Below the pieces are notes generated by a model that saw nothing but the letters and a program-made list of their open reading frames with translations, was not told where the DNA came from and ran no database searches. Made by a program: the position numbers and the translations under genes. From positions 1 to 64,000 of the forward strand of contig NZ_VIRL01000014.1 of the NCBI RefSeq assembly GCF_006874465.1: 64,000 bases of DNA, given 5' to 3'. This DNA comes from Microbispora bryophytorum. Its GTDB lineage: Bacteria; Actinomycetota; Actinomycetes; Streptosporangiales; Streptosporangiaceae. Below, piece by piece: positions 16,050 to 24,320 of the stretch (position 1 is the stretch's first letter; every line of letters starts with the position of its first letter).

Positions 16050-16400
16050 ATGACGCGATCACCGGCCGCCGTCGAGGTGCGCAAGGATGAGACCACCCGC
16101 CTTTACGAGGCACTGATCGATGGCCAGGTCGTCGGCAGTCTGGCTTACGAGACGACCGGCGGACGGATCTCCCTCACGCACTCCTACGTGGACCACGACC
16201 ACCGGCATCGAGGCGTCGCTTCGGCACTGGCGCGCTACGCGCTTGAAGATCTGAGCCGGAGTCAGAGCAAGGCGGGGGTCTACTGCGGGTTCGTTGCCGA
16301 CTACGTCGAAGACCACCCCGAGTGGAAGGACGTCGTCGACATCAACCGCTCGGCCTTCATCGCCACGCGCACCGCGCGAGACACGAACAGCGGGCGGTGA
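16050..16400 (+). CDS. GNAT-like small N-acetyltransferase (YidJ/YjdJ type)
   Basis: The protein has 116 residues. ATG 16050 follows GAAGAGAG. It shows the short acetyl-CoA-binding motif HRHRGVASALARYALEDL preceded by the strand ISLTHSYVDHDH, and a C-terminal stretch with HPEWKDVV typical of this compact subfamily. Its substrate is unknown. It lies 47 bases after the DUF427 gene and may be the last gene of that transcription unit. Confidence 0.82.
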   Translation: MTRSPAAVEVRKDETTRLYEALIDGQVVGSLAYETTGGRISLTHSYVDHDHRHRGVASALARYALEDLSRSQSKAGVYCGFVADYVEDHPEWKDVVDINRSAFIATRTARDTNSGR

Positions 16401-16521
16401 CGCGATGGACGATCCGCAGGTCACCCGTCGAGCCTGAGCCCTTCGTCACTCGACTCTGATCCGTCTCTCATGGCTGTCGCAGCGACTTCGGCTCGCATCC
16501 CGGGACCGTTCGGCGATGAGC

Positions 16522-17151
16522 TCAACGTTCGGACAGGCTCTCGATGTGCGCAAGTGCCATGTCGATCGCTGTCGCCATCGGGGTGACATCGTGCGCGGTC
16601 TGGGCCAGCATGTACCCGCCCTGGAGGGCGGCCATGAGCCCGGTCGCGAGCTGGTCTGCCGACGCCTCGGGCGGCAGCGCACCACTGTCTTGAAGCCGTC
16701 GCAACACGCCTGCCAGGAGTCCCTGCCATTCGGTGAACAGCCGGGACAGGGCTTGGCGGGCGAGAGCGTCATGATCGGATACCTCGGAGGCCAGCGAGCC
16801 GAGCGCGCAGCCGTAGGCGCCATGCCGAAGGGCATTGCTCTGGACCAACGTGTCCCGCCAGCGTCGCAGGCCCCGGATCGTCGAGACATGGCCGAGGGCG
16901 TCGCGCTCGCGCTCGATGACGCGTTCTCCCACGTTGTCGATGACGGCCCGCACGAGCGCGTCCTTGCCGTCGAAGTGGTGGTACAGCTGCGACTTGCTCA
17001 CGCCGCTCGCCGCCAGCACGTCATCAAGGGTGGTAGCCCGGACTCCTTTTACGTACATCAGGTCGGTCGCGGCGGCGACGATCCTTGTCCGCGTCTTTGC
17101 ACCGCGCGCCGTCAGGCGTCTGCCATTGTGCGAGTCAGCGGTCGTCATCAC
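16522..17151 (-). CDS. TetR-family regulator, candidate binder of the TGGAC-N6-GTCCA sites
   Basis: The protein has 209 residues. The helix-turn-helix is intact (TRIVAAATDLMYVKG, then TTLDDVLAASGVSKSQLYHHF). The ligand domain ends GLMAALQGGYMLAQTAHDVTPMATAIDMALAHI. Its start codon overlaps the stop codon of the upstream headless tetR-like gene (ATGA), so both are transcribed from the promoter that carries the palindrome at 17669-17684. That gives the usual autoregulated TetR arrangement and makes this the best candidate repressor for all four palindromes (inference). Confidence 0.85.
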   Translation of the reverse strand: MMTTADSHNGRRLTARGAKTRTRIVAAATDLMYVKGVRATTLDDVLAASGVSKSQLYHHFDGKDALVRAVIDNVGERVIERERDALGHVSTIRGLRRWRDTLVQSNALRHGAYGCALGSLASEVSDHDALARQALSRLFTEWQGLLAGVLRRLQDSGALPPEASADQLATGLMAALQGGYMLAQTAHDVTPMATAIDMALAHIESLSER

Positions 17152-17651
17152 GGTTTTATGTTACCGATCAGGCTACTCGTTCCCGTCCTTGCGGGGCTGT
17201 CGTCCTCGGCTGCCGTAAAAGGCGCAAGCGCGAGGTCAAGCGCGGCGTTGAGCGGCCAAGGGTCTTTTGCGATCCGGCTCAGGGTGCTGCCCCCGTGCAG
17301 CGCCGCAAGAATCAGCATCGCAGTCTTCTGGGCGTCGACATCGGCCCTCCGAGTCCGGCCAGAGGAGGAGTCTGTGTCGCCCGTCGTGCCGGACCGCAGC
17401 AACCGGTCCACCGTCTCGGCGATGAGCTCGCGCCACCGATCAAGGAAGTCGGCTCGCTCAGGGACGTCACCTGTATGTCTCAGCGCGAACTCGTACGGCG
17501 ACAGCGGGGTCATGAGCTCCTCGACGACCCGGCGGCGCCAACTGGCCAGCTTCGCCCCGTCGGTGACTCCGGCCAGACATGCGCTCTCGCGGGCCAAGAC
17601 TTCCGCGAAGTGCGTCCTCATCAATCCTCCCGGCCAGTCGACACCACTCAC
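17148..17651 (-). CDS. Headless TetR-like protein (ligand-binding domain only)
   Basis: The protein has 167 residues. Its sequence corresponds to the C-terminal ligand-binding and dimerisation domain of TetR proteins (AMLILAALHGGSTLSRIAKDPWPLNAALDLALAPF parallels the end of the next gene's product), but no helix-turn-helix is encoded upstream. The first codons (MSGVDWPGGLMRTHFAEVLARE) abut the promoter. It overlaps the intact tetR gene by four bases. It may be a truncated duplicate, or it may form heterodimers and modulate the intact repressor. Met at 17621 is an alternative start. Confidence 0.65.
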   Translation of the reverse strand: MSGVDWPGGLMRTHFAEVLARESACLAGVTDGAKLASWRRRVVEELMTPLSPYEFALRHTGDVPERADFLDRWRELIAETVDRLLRSGTTGDTDSSSGRTRRADVDAQKTAMLILAALHGGSTLSRIAKDPWPLNAALDLALAPFTAAEDDSPARTGTSSLIGNIKP

Positions 17652-17668
17652 GCATCCCGCCGCTTTAT

Positions 17669-17684
17669 CGGACTATTTAGTCCA
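17669..17684. promoter_or_regulatory. Palindromic operator 3 (CGGACTATTTAGTCCA)
   Basis: Inverted repeat GGACTA-TT-TAGTCC, 18 bases upstream of the first gene of the two-gene tetR operon. The position suits autorepression. The remaining stretch to 17830 holds no gene. Confidence 0.72.
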
Positions 17685-17830
17685 CTTTATCTCCGGTGTC
17701 GCGATGCTCGAATCCGCAGACAAGGGGGGCGCTGGTCATCGGAAACGCTCGCCGGGGAGTTCTCGGCGTGTGCCGGGGTCAGGGCAGAGTGCGGCCGTCC
17801 CGCGCGAGAACGACCAGGCGCGAACGGGGA

Positions 17831-18418
17831 TCAGCGTTCGACGGGGCCCGGCTCGAGCGCGGAGTTGTCCAAGTCACCCTTCCGCAGCCGAAAGACCTGA
17901 AGACGCAGGTCGTAGTACTTGTCCGTTTCCCCGACCCACTCCATTCCGATGCGGCGGGCGGCGCGGGTGCCGCGCTCGTTCTTGGGCCGTACGACGGCGA
18001 AGACCTCCTCCTCGCCGTTGCTGAAGGCATAGTGGGCCAGGGCATGACCCGCCTCGGCCGCGAATCCCCGCCCCCACGCCCACGGAGCGAGCTGGTAGCC
18101 CAACTCCAGGTCCTCGCCCTCCGGCGGCAGCGGAAGAATCTGACCCGAGCCTGCGACGCGCCCGCTCTCGGTCTCTTCGATCACCCACCGCCCACTCGGG
18201 CGCCCCTCGGATCGCAGAGGTGCGGCGATCCATCCGGTGATCACCGTACGCATCTGGTCGAGGTCGCCGACGTGACCCATCGCCGGGGCCAGCCACCGGG
18301 AGACCTCCGAGCTGCCGTAGATGTCGAGCGCCCCGGCCGCGTCACCGTGATGCCACGGACGCAGCCGCAGCCGCGGCGTGCTGATGGTCGATCCGGCGAT
18401 AGTGACCTCGTGAGCCAA
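17831..18418 (-). CDS. GNAT-family N-acetyltransferase (RimJ/RimL type)
   Basis: The protein has 195 residues. TTG 18418 is chosen because GAGGAG lies eight bases upstream and the frame before it overlaps the palindrome. STPRLRLRPWHHGDAAGALDIY opens the domain, LGYQLAPWAWGRGFAAEAGHALAHYAF is the acetyl-CoA motif A, and VRPKNERGTRAARRIGMEWVG is motif B. Such proteins acetylate protein N-termini or small amines. It is divergent from the DksA-like gene, with the perfect palindrome 18489-18504 between them. Confidence 0.85.
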   Translation of the reverse strand: MAHEVTIAGSTISTPRLRLRPWHHGDAAGALDIYGSSEVSRWLAPAMGHVGDLDQMRTVITGWIAAPLRSEGRPSGRWVIEETESGRVAGSGQILPLPPEGEDLELGYQLAPWAWGRGFAAEAGHALAHYAFSNGEEEVFAVVRPKNERGTRAARRIGMEWVGETDKYYDLRLQVFRLRKGDLDNSALEPGPVER

Positions 18419-18488
18419 CGCTGCTCCTCGATGCGGGGACGGGGCACGCCCGACGGCGCGCTTTGCGGTTGACAACGCTACGCTGTAT

Positions 18489-18504
18489 TGGACTACGTAG
18501 TCCA
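18489..18504. promoter_or_regulatory. Palindromic operator 4 (TGGACTACGTAGTCCA), perfect
   Basis: A perfect 16-base palindrome between the divergent GNAT gene (start 18418) and the DksA-like gene (start 18545). It is the best match to the shared consensus and could control both. Confidence 0.75.
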
Positions 18505-18544
18505 TCCAGACCCATCACCAACCGTCGCCACCAGGGAGTTGCCG

Positions 18545-18877
18545 ATGGACCCGGCCCACGCGCGTGAGTTGATCGAGAGCGAACGGGAACGCATCAAGGA
18601 GCTTCTCGCGTACTCAGCCGCTGGGCGGGCGGCTGACCTGGAGGCGGCCGCCGATGCGAAGACCTCGCTCTTCGATTCGGCGAACCCGCTCGCCCAAGAG
18701 CTTCTTGACGATGCTGTAGCCGAGCAACTCAGCGCACGGTTGGCCGCACTCGATCGGGCCGTCGAGCGCCTGCGCGCCGGCACCTACGGAGTTTCGCTGC
18801 GCAGCGGTCGGCCGATCCCCGACGAGCGGCTTGAGGCCGACCCCGCGGCGGAGCTTCTCGTTGACGAGGCCGGGTAG
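18545..18877 (+). CDS. DksA/TraR-like protein lacking zinc-finger cysteines
   Basis: The protein has 110 residues. ATG 18545 has an AGGGA site; an in-frame ATG at 18488 lies in the operator and is not used here. An N-terminal coiled coil (ELIESERERIKELLAYSAA, then QLSARLAALDRAVERLRAG) is followed by the DksA/TraR C-terminal motif GTYGVSLRSGRPIPDERLEA. In usual members this segment is GTYGVCxxCGxPIPxERLEA followed by a second CxxC; here all four cysteines are missing (S, S, and none in AELLVDEAG). It could still bind the RNA polymerase secondary channel without zinc, or be a decayed copy. Confidence 0.78.
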   Translation: MDPAHARELIESERERIKELLAYSAAGRAADLEAAADAKTSLFDSANPLAQELLDDAVAEQLSARLAALDRAVERLRAGTYGVSLRSGRPIPDERLEADPAAELLVDEAG

Positions 18878-18907
18878 GACGGCATCGCTGAGAGGTGGCG
18901 GTCTCGA

Positions 18908-18983
18908 CCTCGTGCGGTGCATTACCCATCAACATCATGCAGTGCGAACCCATCAACCTCGTGCGGTGCGAACCCACCAGCCG
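18908..18983. repeat. 24-bp tandem repeat, two full and two partial copies
   Basis: The unit ACCCATCAACCTCGTGCGGT plus GCGA occurs at 18924-18947 (with four changes) and 18948-18971, with partial copies on both sides. It lies in the gene-free gap 18878-19414. Confidence 0.65.
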
Positions 18984-19004
18984 CTCCCCACGCTGCTCGG
19001 CGCC

Positions 19005-19079
19005 GGGCGCGTGAAAGCCGGGCGCGTGAAAGCCGGGCTCGTGAAAGCCGGGCTAGTAAAAGCAGGGCGCGTCCATGCC
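19005..19079. repeat. 15-bp tandem repeat, five copies
   Basis: The unit GGGCGCGTGAAAGCC repeats five times in register (19005, 19020, 19035, 19050, 19065) with increasing divergence. Fifteen bases keep any reading frame, so a frame would encode (AG[RL]VK)n, but no start, ribosome site or conserved domain supports a gene. The rest of 18878-19414 contains no gene and probably the promoter of the MFS gene. Confidence 0.75.
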
Positions 19080-19414
19080 TGAGGCACTTCAAGAACGACG
19101 GGCCGGCAACGACGAGCTCGTCGACGCTGATCACATGTCCGCTGCACTGACTGCTAGGCCGCCTGGGTTCGGCGACGGTGCGACCAGGTCTTGACCGCGG
19201 ACGGGCGCACTGGCCACACGGATCGTGGCCGGCCGGGTCAGGGCGATTGCCGGGTGGTCGGCCGACGGGAAGTTCGTGTCTTTCCGGCCGCCGGGCGACC
19301 AGGTGGCTCGCTGTCCGCGGTGCGCGGCCACGTCCGGCCATGTCGACGTGCGCTGCGCGATCCGAAGCCTTCAGAGACTCCGGGCGCTTGAGAACAACAG
19401 AAAGGCACGGCCCG

Positions 19415-20695
19415 ATGCACGACGTGACACCGGCGCTCAACCAGGCCCGTCGGGGCAGAACGACCCGGCTGGCATTCATATCCGCGGTGGTATCCCTGGT
19501 GGCCGCGTTTGCCGCGGTGGGGTCGACGATCCCGCTCTTCAACATCTACCGGGCCGAGGACGGGTTCACCAACGCCGGCATCTCGTTGACCGTCGTCGCC
19601 TACTCCGCCGCCACTCTCATCACCCTGTTGACGATGGGGCGGCTGTCGAATCATCTGGGCCGCCGGCCCACCTCGATCGCGAGCCTCGGCCTCCTGGTGC
19701 TGGGCTGTCTGCTGCTGCTGAACGTGCACGACATCGGCATCCTGATCGCCGGTCGGCTCCTGATGGGCCTCGGCGCCGGGCTGGCCAGCAGCAGCCTCAC
19801 GTCCTACATCGTCGATGCCGCACCGGCCAGGCCGGCCTGGTTGGCCACCGTCGCCTCCAGCCAGACAGTCATGCTCGGCCTCGCCGTCGGCGCCGTCGCG
19901 TCCGGAGCCCTGGTCCAGTTCGGCCCCTGGCCGCGCGAGCTCATCTACCTGGTCGCCGTCGGCTTCCTTCTCCTGTCCGCCGCCCTCGTCGCTGTCAGCC
20001 CGGAGACGGCGACTCCGTCGCCTGGCGCCTGGTCGTCACTGCGTCCCCAGGTCCGCGTACCGGCCCGGGTGAGGCGTCTACTCCCCGTCGCGGCAGCGGT
20101 GTTCCTGGCCACCTGGGCGACCGGGGCCTTCTACCAAGCCTTCGTGCCGGCGCTGGTCGAAGATCAGCTCCACACGCGCAGCCCGCTCGTCCTCGGGCTG
20201 GTGTTCGCCGCCTACATGGGTCCCAGCGCTCTCGGCGCTCCCCTCGGCGGCCGGTTCACGTCCGCGGCCGCCCAACGCCTCGGCATGATCGTCTACCTGG
20301 CCGGATGGGCCGGCATCATCACAGCGATCGCCACTGGCACACTGGTGCTGTTCATCGCCGCAACCATCGTCGCGGGCGCCAGTCAAGGCATCGCCATCAG
20401 CGCCGCCACCCGCGGCCTGCTGCACGGCAGCACCCTGGCCGACCGGGCACCGATCTTCAGCGTGATCTACCTACTCTGCTACAGCGGCGCCGCTGTCCCC
20501 GCCCTGGTCTCCGGCCGGCTGTCCACCACCTTCTCACTGCCGCAGATCGCCCTCGGATACGGCGTACTCGCCCTCGTCGCCACCGTGTTCACTGTCATCG
20601 CTGCGCGCAACCCGCATCCCGACCCGAGCGGGAACAGCCAGCACGGGAGTAATCATGACGAACCTCACCGTCACCCAGACCTCACTCGACCCTGA
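19415..20695 (+). CDS. MFS transporter (12-helix drug-efflux type)
   Basis: The protein has 426 residues. ATG 19415 follows AAAGG. Twelve hydrophobic segments are visible, the first at about 19-40 (AFISAVVSLVAAFAAVGSTI). The cytoplasmic loop between helices 2 and 3 carries the MFS motif GRLSNHLGRRPT, and LMGLGAGLASSSLTSYI suits helix 4-5. It probably exports a small toxic compound with protons. Its last 41 bases overlap the start of the NhaA-type gene, so translation is probably coupled. Confidence 0.85.
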   Translation: MHDVTPALNQARRGRTTRLAFISAVVSLVAAFAAVGSTIPLFNIYRAEDGFTNAGISLTVVAYSAATLITLLTMGRLSNHLGRRPTSIASLGLLVLGCLLLLNVHDIGILIAGRLLMGLGAGLASSSLTSYIVDAAPARPAWLATVASSQTVMLGLAVGAVASGALVQFGPWPRELIYLVAVGFLLLSAALVAVSPETATPSPGAWSSLRPQVRVPARVRRLLPVAAAVFLATWATGAFYQAFVPALVEDQLHTRSPLVLGLVFAAYMGPSALGAPLGGRFTSAAAQRLGMIVYLAGWAGIITAIATGTLVLFIAATIVAGASQGIAISAATRGLLHGSTLADRAPIFSVIYLLCYSGAAVPALVSGRLSTTFSLPQIALGYGVLALVATVFTVIAARNPHPDPSGNSQHGSNHDEPHRHPDLTRP

Positions 20696-22532
20696 GCAGG
20701 GCGCCGTCGGCGCTCGCCGGCGTCCGTCGATCGCCGCGCGGATCAGCGCGATGGGCCAAAGCCGGATCGGCGCCCTGCTCCTCCTCGTCGCGACGCTTGC
20801 AGCGATCGTCTGGGCCAACGTTTCCCTGGCGTCGTACGGGACGTTCTGGCGGACCCGTCTGATGGCCGGCGTCGGCGACCTGCATCTGGAGTTCACGCTT
20901 CACGCACTGGTAAACGACGCGCTGATGGCGGTCTTCTTCTTCACCGTCGGGCTCGAAGTGCGCCGGGAGTTCGCGATCGGCGAGCTGACGAGCTGGTCCC
21001 GTGCCCTGGTGCCCGTCGCCGCCGCCATCGCGGGCCTGGTGGCGCCCGCGCTCCTTTTCGTCCTCATCGCGAGGGGCTCCGGAAACGAGCATGGGTGGGG
21101 ACTCGTGATCTCGACCGACACGGCCTTCCTCGTGGGCGCCTTGGCCCTGATCGGCCCCCGCGTCCCCGGACGCCTGCGTGTCTTCCTCCTGGCGCTCGCG
21201 GTCGTCGACGACATCGGGGCGCTCAGCATCATCGCGCTGGTCTACACCGAGCACTTCACCCCGCTGCCGCTCCTCATCGCCGCCGCCGGGCTCGTGGGGG
21301 TTTATCTCACGCGCTATCTCCGTAGCCGCCGCGGGCCGGTGTACGTATCTCTCGCGATCGTGGTGTGGCTGGCCTTCCTCGCTTCGGGTGTGCACCCGAC
21401 CCTCGCGGGCGTCGCGATCGCGCTGCTGGTCCCCGTGTATCGCCCCAACCGCAGCGACGTCGAGCGCGCGCTGGAACTCGCGCGCACCTTCCGCCAGTCG
21501 CCCACCACCGAGTACGCCCGCGCCGCCGCCAACAGCCTCCGCGAATCCATCTCGATCAACGAGCGACTCCAGTCGGCCTACGCCCCCTACGTCGCGTACG
21601 TCATCCTTCCGCTGTTCGCCCTCGCCAACGCGGGCGTCGTGCTGACCCCCGAGGTCCTCGCCGGCGCTGCCGGCTCCACCCTGACGTGGGGCATCGTCGT
21701 GGGCCTCGTCGTCGGCAAGCTCCTCGGCGTCTTCGGATCGAGCGCGCTCCTGCGACGCCTGAACCTCGGCGAGCTCGGAGCGGGGCTCACCCTCGACCGC
21801 GTCCTCGGCGGCGCCGCGGTGTGCGGGATCGGATTCACCATCTCGCTGTTCATCGTGGACCTCGCGATCGACGACGAGCTCGCGCAGAACGAGGCGCGGG
21901 TGGGTGTGCTCGCGGCGTCTGTCATCGCCTTCGTGCTCGCGACGATCATCTTCCGGATCTCGGATGCCGTGCGCCCCGACGACGACTCCGGCATGACGCT
22001 CGCGCGCCCGGTCGACCCGGCACGCGACCACGTGCTCGGAGACCCGTACGCCCCCTTCACGATCGTCGAGTACGGCGACTTCCAGTGCGGGTTCTGCCTC
22101 AAGGCGTCCGGATCGATCCTGGAGGTGCGCGGCGTGCTCGGAGACCGGCTCCGCTACGTGTGGCGCCACGCCCCGCTCGTGCAGATCCACCCCAACGCTC
22201 TCGCAGCCGCGGAGGCGAGCGAGGCGGCGGCGGCGCAGGGCAGATTCTTCGACTTCGCGCGTGCGCTCCTCGACGATCAGGACAACCAGCGGCCGTCAGA
22301 CATCATCCGGATCGCCGACGACCTGGGCCTGGACCTCGATCAGTTCGAGAAGGACCTCATCTCGGCCGAGGTCGCGGGCCGGGTGCGCGACGACATGCTC
22401 GACGCCGAGGCCATGAGCATCACCGCCGTCCCCACGCTATTCATCAACGGCCGCCGGCACGTCGGCCCGTACGACGCGCGATCGCTGCTTCGAGCGCTGA
22501 CGACCGCGAGCGGCACACCGGTCGCCGAATGA
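20655..22532 (+). CDS. nhaA: NhaA-type Na+/H+ antiporter fused to a DsbA-like thioredoxin domain
   Basis: The protein has 625 residues. Residues about 25-440 are NhaA, with FFFTVGLEVRREF, STDTAFLVGALAL and the ion-binding aspartate pair in LAVVDDIGAL. Residues about 450-620 are a DsbA-like domain with active site GDFQCGFCLKASG (CGFC) and the cis-proline region ITAVPTLFINGRR. The antiporter expels sodium in exchange for protons. The oxidoreductase domain should face one side of the membrane, possibly sensing thiol state. The fusion is known in actinobacteria, but the purpose is not established. ATG 20655 has a GGGAG site. Confidence 0.9.
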   Translation: MTNLTVTQTSLDPEQGAVGARRRPSIAARISAMGQSRIGALLLLVATLAAIVWANVSLASYGTFWRTRLMAGVGDLHLEFTLHALVNDALMAVFFFTVGLEVRREFAIGELTSWSRALVPVAAAIAGLVAPALLFVLIARGSGNEHGWGLVISTDTAFLVGALALIGPRVPGRLRVFLLALAVVDDIGALSIIALVYTEHFTPLPLLIAAAGLVGVYLTRYLRSRRGPVYVSLAIVVWLAFLASGVHPTLAGVAIALLVPVYRPNRSDVERALELARTFRQSPTTEYARAAANSLRESISINERLQSAYAPYVAYVILPLFALANAGVVLTPEVLAGAAGSTLTWGIVVGLVVGKLLGVFGSSALLRRLNLGELGAGLTLDRVLGGAAVCGIGFTISLFIVDLAIDDELAQNEARVGVLAASVIAFVLATIIFRISDAVRPDDDSGMTLARPVDPARDHVLGDPYAPFTIVEYGDFQCGFCLKASGSILEVRGVLGDRLRYVWRHAPLVQIHPNALAAAEASEAAAAQGRFFDFARALLDDQDNQRPSDIIRIADDLGLDLDQFEKDLISAEVAGRVRDDMLDAEAMSITAVPTLFINGRRHVGPYDARSLLRALTTASGTPVAE

Positions 22533-22593
22533 CGGACGACGACGCGTCTCAGACCGGCGACGGGATGCGACCGCCACCTCGACGGCAGTCGCC

Positions 22594-23472
22594 TCAACCG
22601 GCGACCGCGGCCGAGGGTCTGCGCGCCCAGCCGTTGCGGGTGCGAACGGCGCCGACGGCGCGGCAGGTCAGGTAGATGACGAAGGCGATGGTGGTGACAT
22701 ACGGGCTGATCGGGATGCTGCTGCCCAGCGCGATGAGGATGCCGCCGACCACGGACGTGACGGCGAACAGGACGCTGAGCAGGGGGATCAGGCGAGGGGA
22801 GGCGGTCACCCGGGTGGCGGCGGCCGCAGGGGTGACCACCAAGGCGAGCACCAGCAGAGCGCCGACGATCTGAATGGTCGTGGCCACGGCGAGACCCAGC
22901 ACCAGGGTGAACACGGGGGACAGCGCCCGAACGGGCACGCCGCGGGCGGCGGCGACGTCGGGATCGAGGCTGGCGAGGGTCAGCGGACGCCAGATGACCG
23001 CCAGGACGAGCAGGACGACGACCGACACGCCGATCAGCCAGGCCGTCTGCGGGGTGTCCACGGCCACGATCTGCCCCGTGAGCAGGCCGAACTTGTTGGC
23101 GGCGCGGCCTTTGTACAGTGACAGGAACAGCACGCCGAGTCCCAGTCCGAACGGCATCAGGACGCCGATGGCGGAGTTGCGGTCCCGGACACGTACGCCC
23201 AGGGCGCCGATCACCACGGCGGCCAGGACCGATCCGGCCAGGGACCCTGCCACCACGTTCACCCCGAGCAGGAGTGCGGCCGCCGCGCCGGCGAAGGAGA
23301 GCTCGGCGATCCCGTGCACGGCGAAGGCCAGATCTCGCATCATCACGAAGGTGCTGATCAGGCCGCCGACCACGCCGAGCACGGCCGCGGCGATGATCGA
23401 GTTGGCGACGAGGGCCAGCAGCTGCCCGTAGTCGTCGTAGTTGAAGATCTGGTGCCAGATATCGGGACTCAT
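22594..23472 (-). CDS. znuB: Zinc ABC transporter permease (ZnuB-like)
   Basis: The protein has 292 residues and eight or nine membrane segments, typical of the ABC-3 family (VANSIIAAAVLGVVGGLIST, then FAVHGIAELSFAGAAAALLLG). The start ATG 23472 overlaps the stop of the ATPase gene by four bases. It forms the membrane channel of the importer with the ATPase and lipoprotein encoded upstream. Zinc rather than manganese is inferred from the Zur-like box and the zinc-free ribosomal protein genes next door. It is convergent to nhaA. Confidence 0.88.
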   Translation of the reverse strand: MSPDIWHQIFNYDDYGQLLALVANSIIAAAVLGVVGGLISTFVMMRDLAFAVHGIAELSFAGAAAALLLGVNVVAGSLAGSVLAAVVIGALGVRVRDRNSAIGVLMPFGLGLGVLFLSLYKGRAANKFGLLTGQIVAVDTPQTAWLIGVSVVVLLVLAVIWRPLTLASLDPDVAAARGVPVRALSPVFTLVLGLAVATTIQIVGALLVLALVVTPAAAATRVTASPRLIPLLSVLFAVTSVVGGILIALGSSIPISPYVTTIAFVIYLTCRAVGAVRTRNGWARRPSAAVAG

Positions 23473-24320
23473 GGCTGGACCCCTCCAGCGGGATCGGGGT
23501 GGTGTGGGGTGGGAGCGCCGACGATCACGTAGCGACCGCGGGCCCGGATCACCTCGACCAAGCCGCCGTACAGTTCGGACAGAACGGAAGATCTCATCAC
23601 CTCGTCGGGCGTGCCGACGCGGAACCGGCCGCCGGCCAGGTAAAGCACCCGGTCGACCAGTGGCAGGACCGGATTGAGCTCGTGGGTGACGAAGAGGACT
23701 GCGGTGCCGTGGGCGCGCCGTCGCCGGTCGAGCAGGTCGACGATCGCGTGCTGGTGGTGCGGGTCGAGCGAGAGGAGCGGCTCGTCGCACAGCAGAAGCG
23801 CGGGATCGGTGGCCAGGGCCTGCGCGATGCGCACTCGCTGCTGCTCTCCTCCGGACAGCAGGCCGAGGGGCATGTCCGCGTACTCGTGCGCGCCCACCTC
23901 GGTCAGCAGGTCGTCGATGCGCCGCCGGAGCCCTTTGCCGCCGAGGGGCAGGCCCCAGCGATGGCCGTCGACGCCGAGCCGTACCAGGTCGCGGGCGCGC
24001 AATGGAGTGTGCGGGGCGAGGGCGCGCTGCTGGGGGATGTAGCCGATCAGATCGCTGCCCCGCCGGGGCGCGCGGCCGTCGATCAGCAGGGCCCCGGCGG
24101 AGAGAGGCAACTGGCCCAGGATGGCGTGCAGCAGGCTGGTCTTGCCCGATCCGTTGGGCCCAAGCACGGCGATGAACTCGCCGCGGCGCAGCTCCAGATC
24201 CAGCCCGGACCACAGCACACGCTCACCACGGCGCAGTTCCGCATCGGTCAGGCTGAGGACGACGGGTGTTCGGCCGGCGGGGGCGGCCTGCGATGCGATG
24301 GTGCCCGACTGCTCGATCAT
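23469..24320 (-). CDS. znuC: Zinc ABC transporter ATP-binding protein (ZnuC-like)
   Basis: The protein has 283 residues. Walker A is VLGPNGSGKTSLLH, Q loop YIPQQRAL, signature LLSGGEQQRVRIAQAL, Walker B ALLLCDEPLLSLD and switch histidine FVTHEL. The long C-terminal tail after LYGGLVEVIRARGRY is common in this family. It overlaps both neighbours by four bases, giving a compact SBP-ATPase-permease operon read leftwards. Confidence 0.92.
   Translation of the reverse strand: MIEQSGTIASQAAPAGRTPVVLSLTDAELRRGERVLWSGLDLELRRGEFIAVLGPNGSGKTSLLHAILGQLPLSAGALLIDGRAPRRGSDLIGYIPQQRALAPHTPLRARDLVRLGVDGHRWGLPLGGKGLRRRIDDLLTEVGAHEYADMPLGLLSGGEQQRVRIAQALATDPALLLCDEPLLSLDPHHQHAIVDLLDRRRRAHGTAVLFVTHELNPVLPLVDRVLYLAGGRFRVGTPDEVMRSSVLSELYGGLVEVIRARGRYVIVGAPTPHHPDPAGGVQP

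Noticed and set aside
18908-19079. CRISPR-like array
   Set aside because: The repeats are directly adjacent without unique spacers, and no cas genes are present.
18831-19082. Frame that would encode (AG[RL]VK)n
   Set aside because: It starts inside the DksA-like gene, has no ribosome site, and the repeats diverge as in untranslated DNA.
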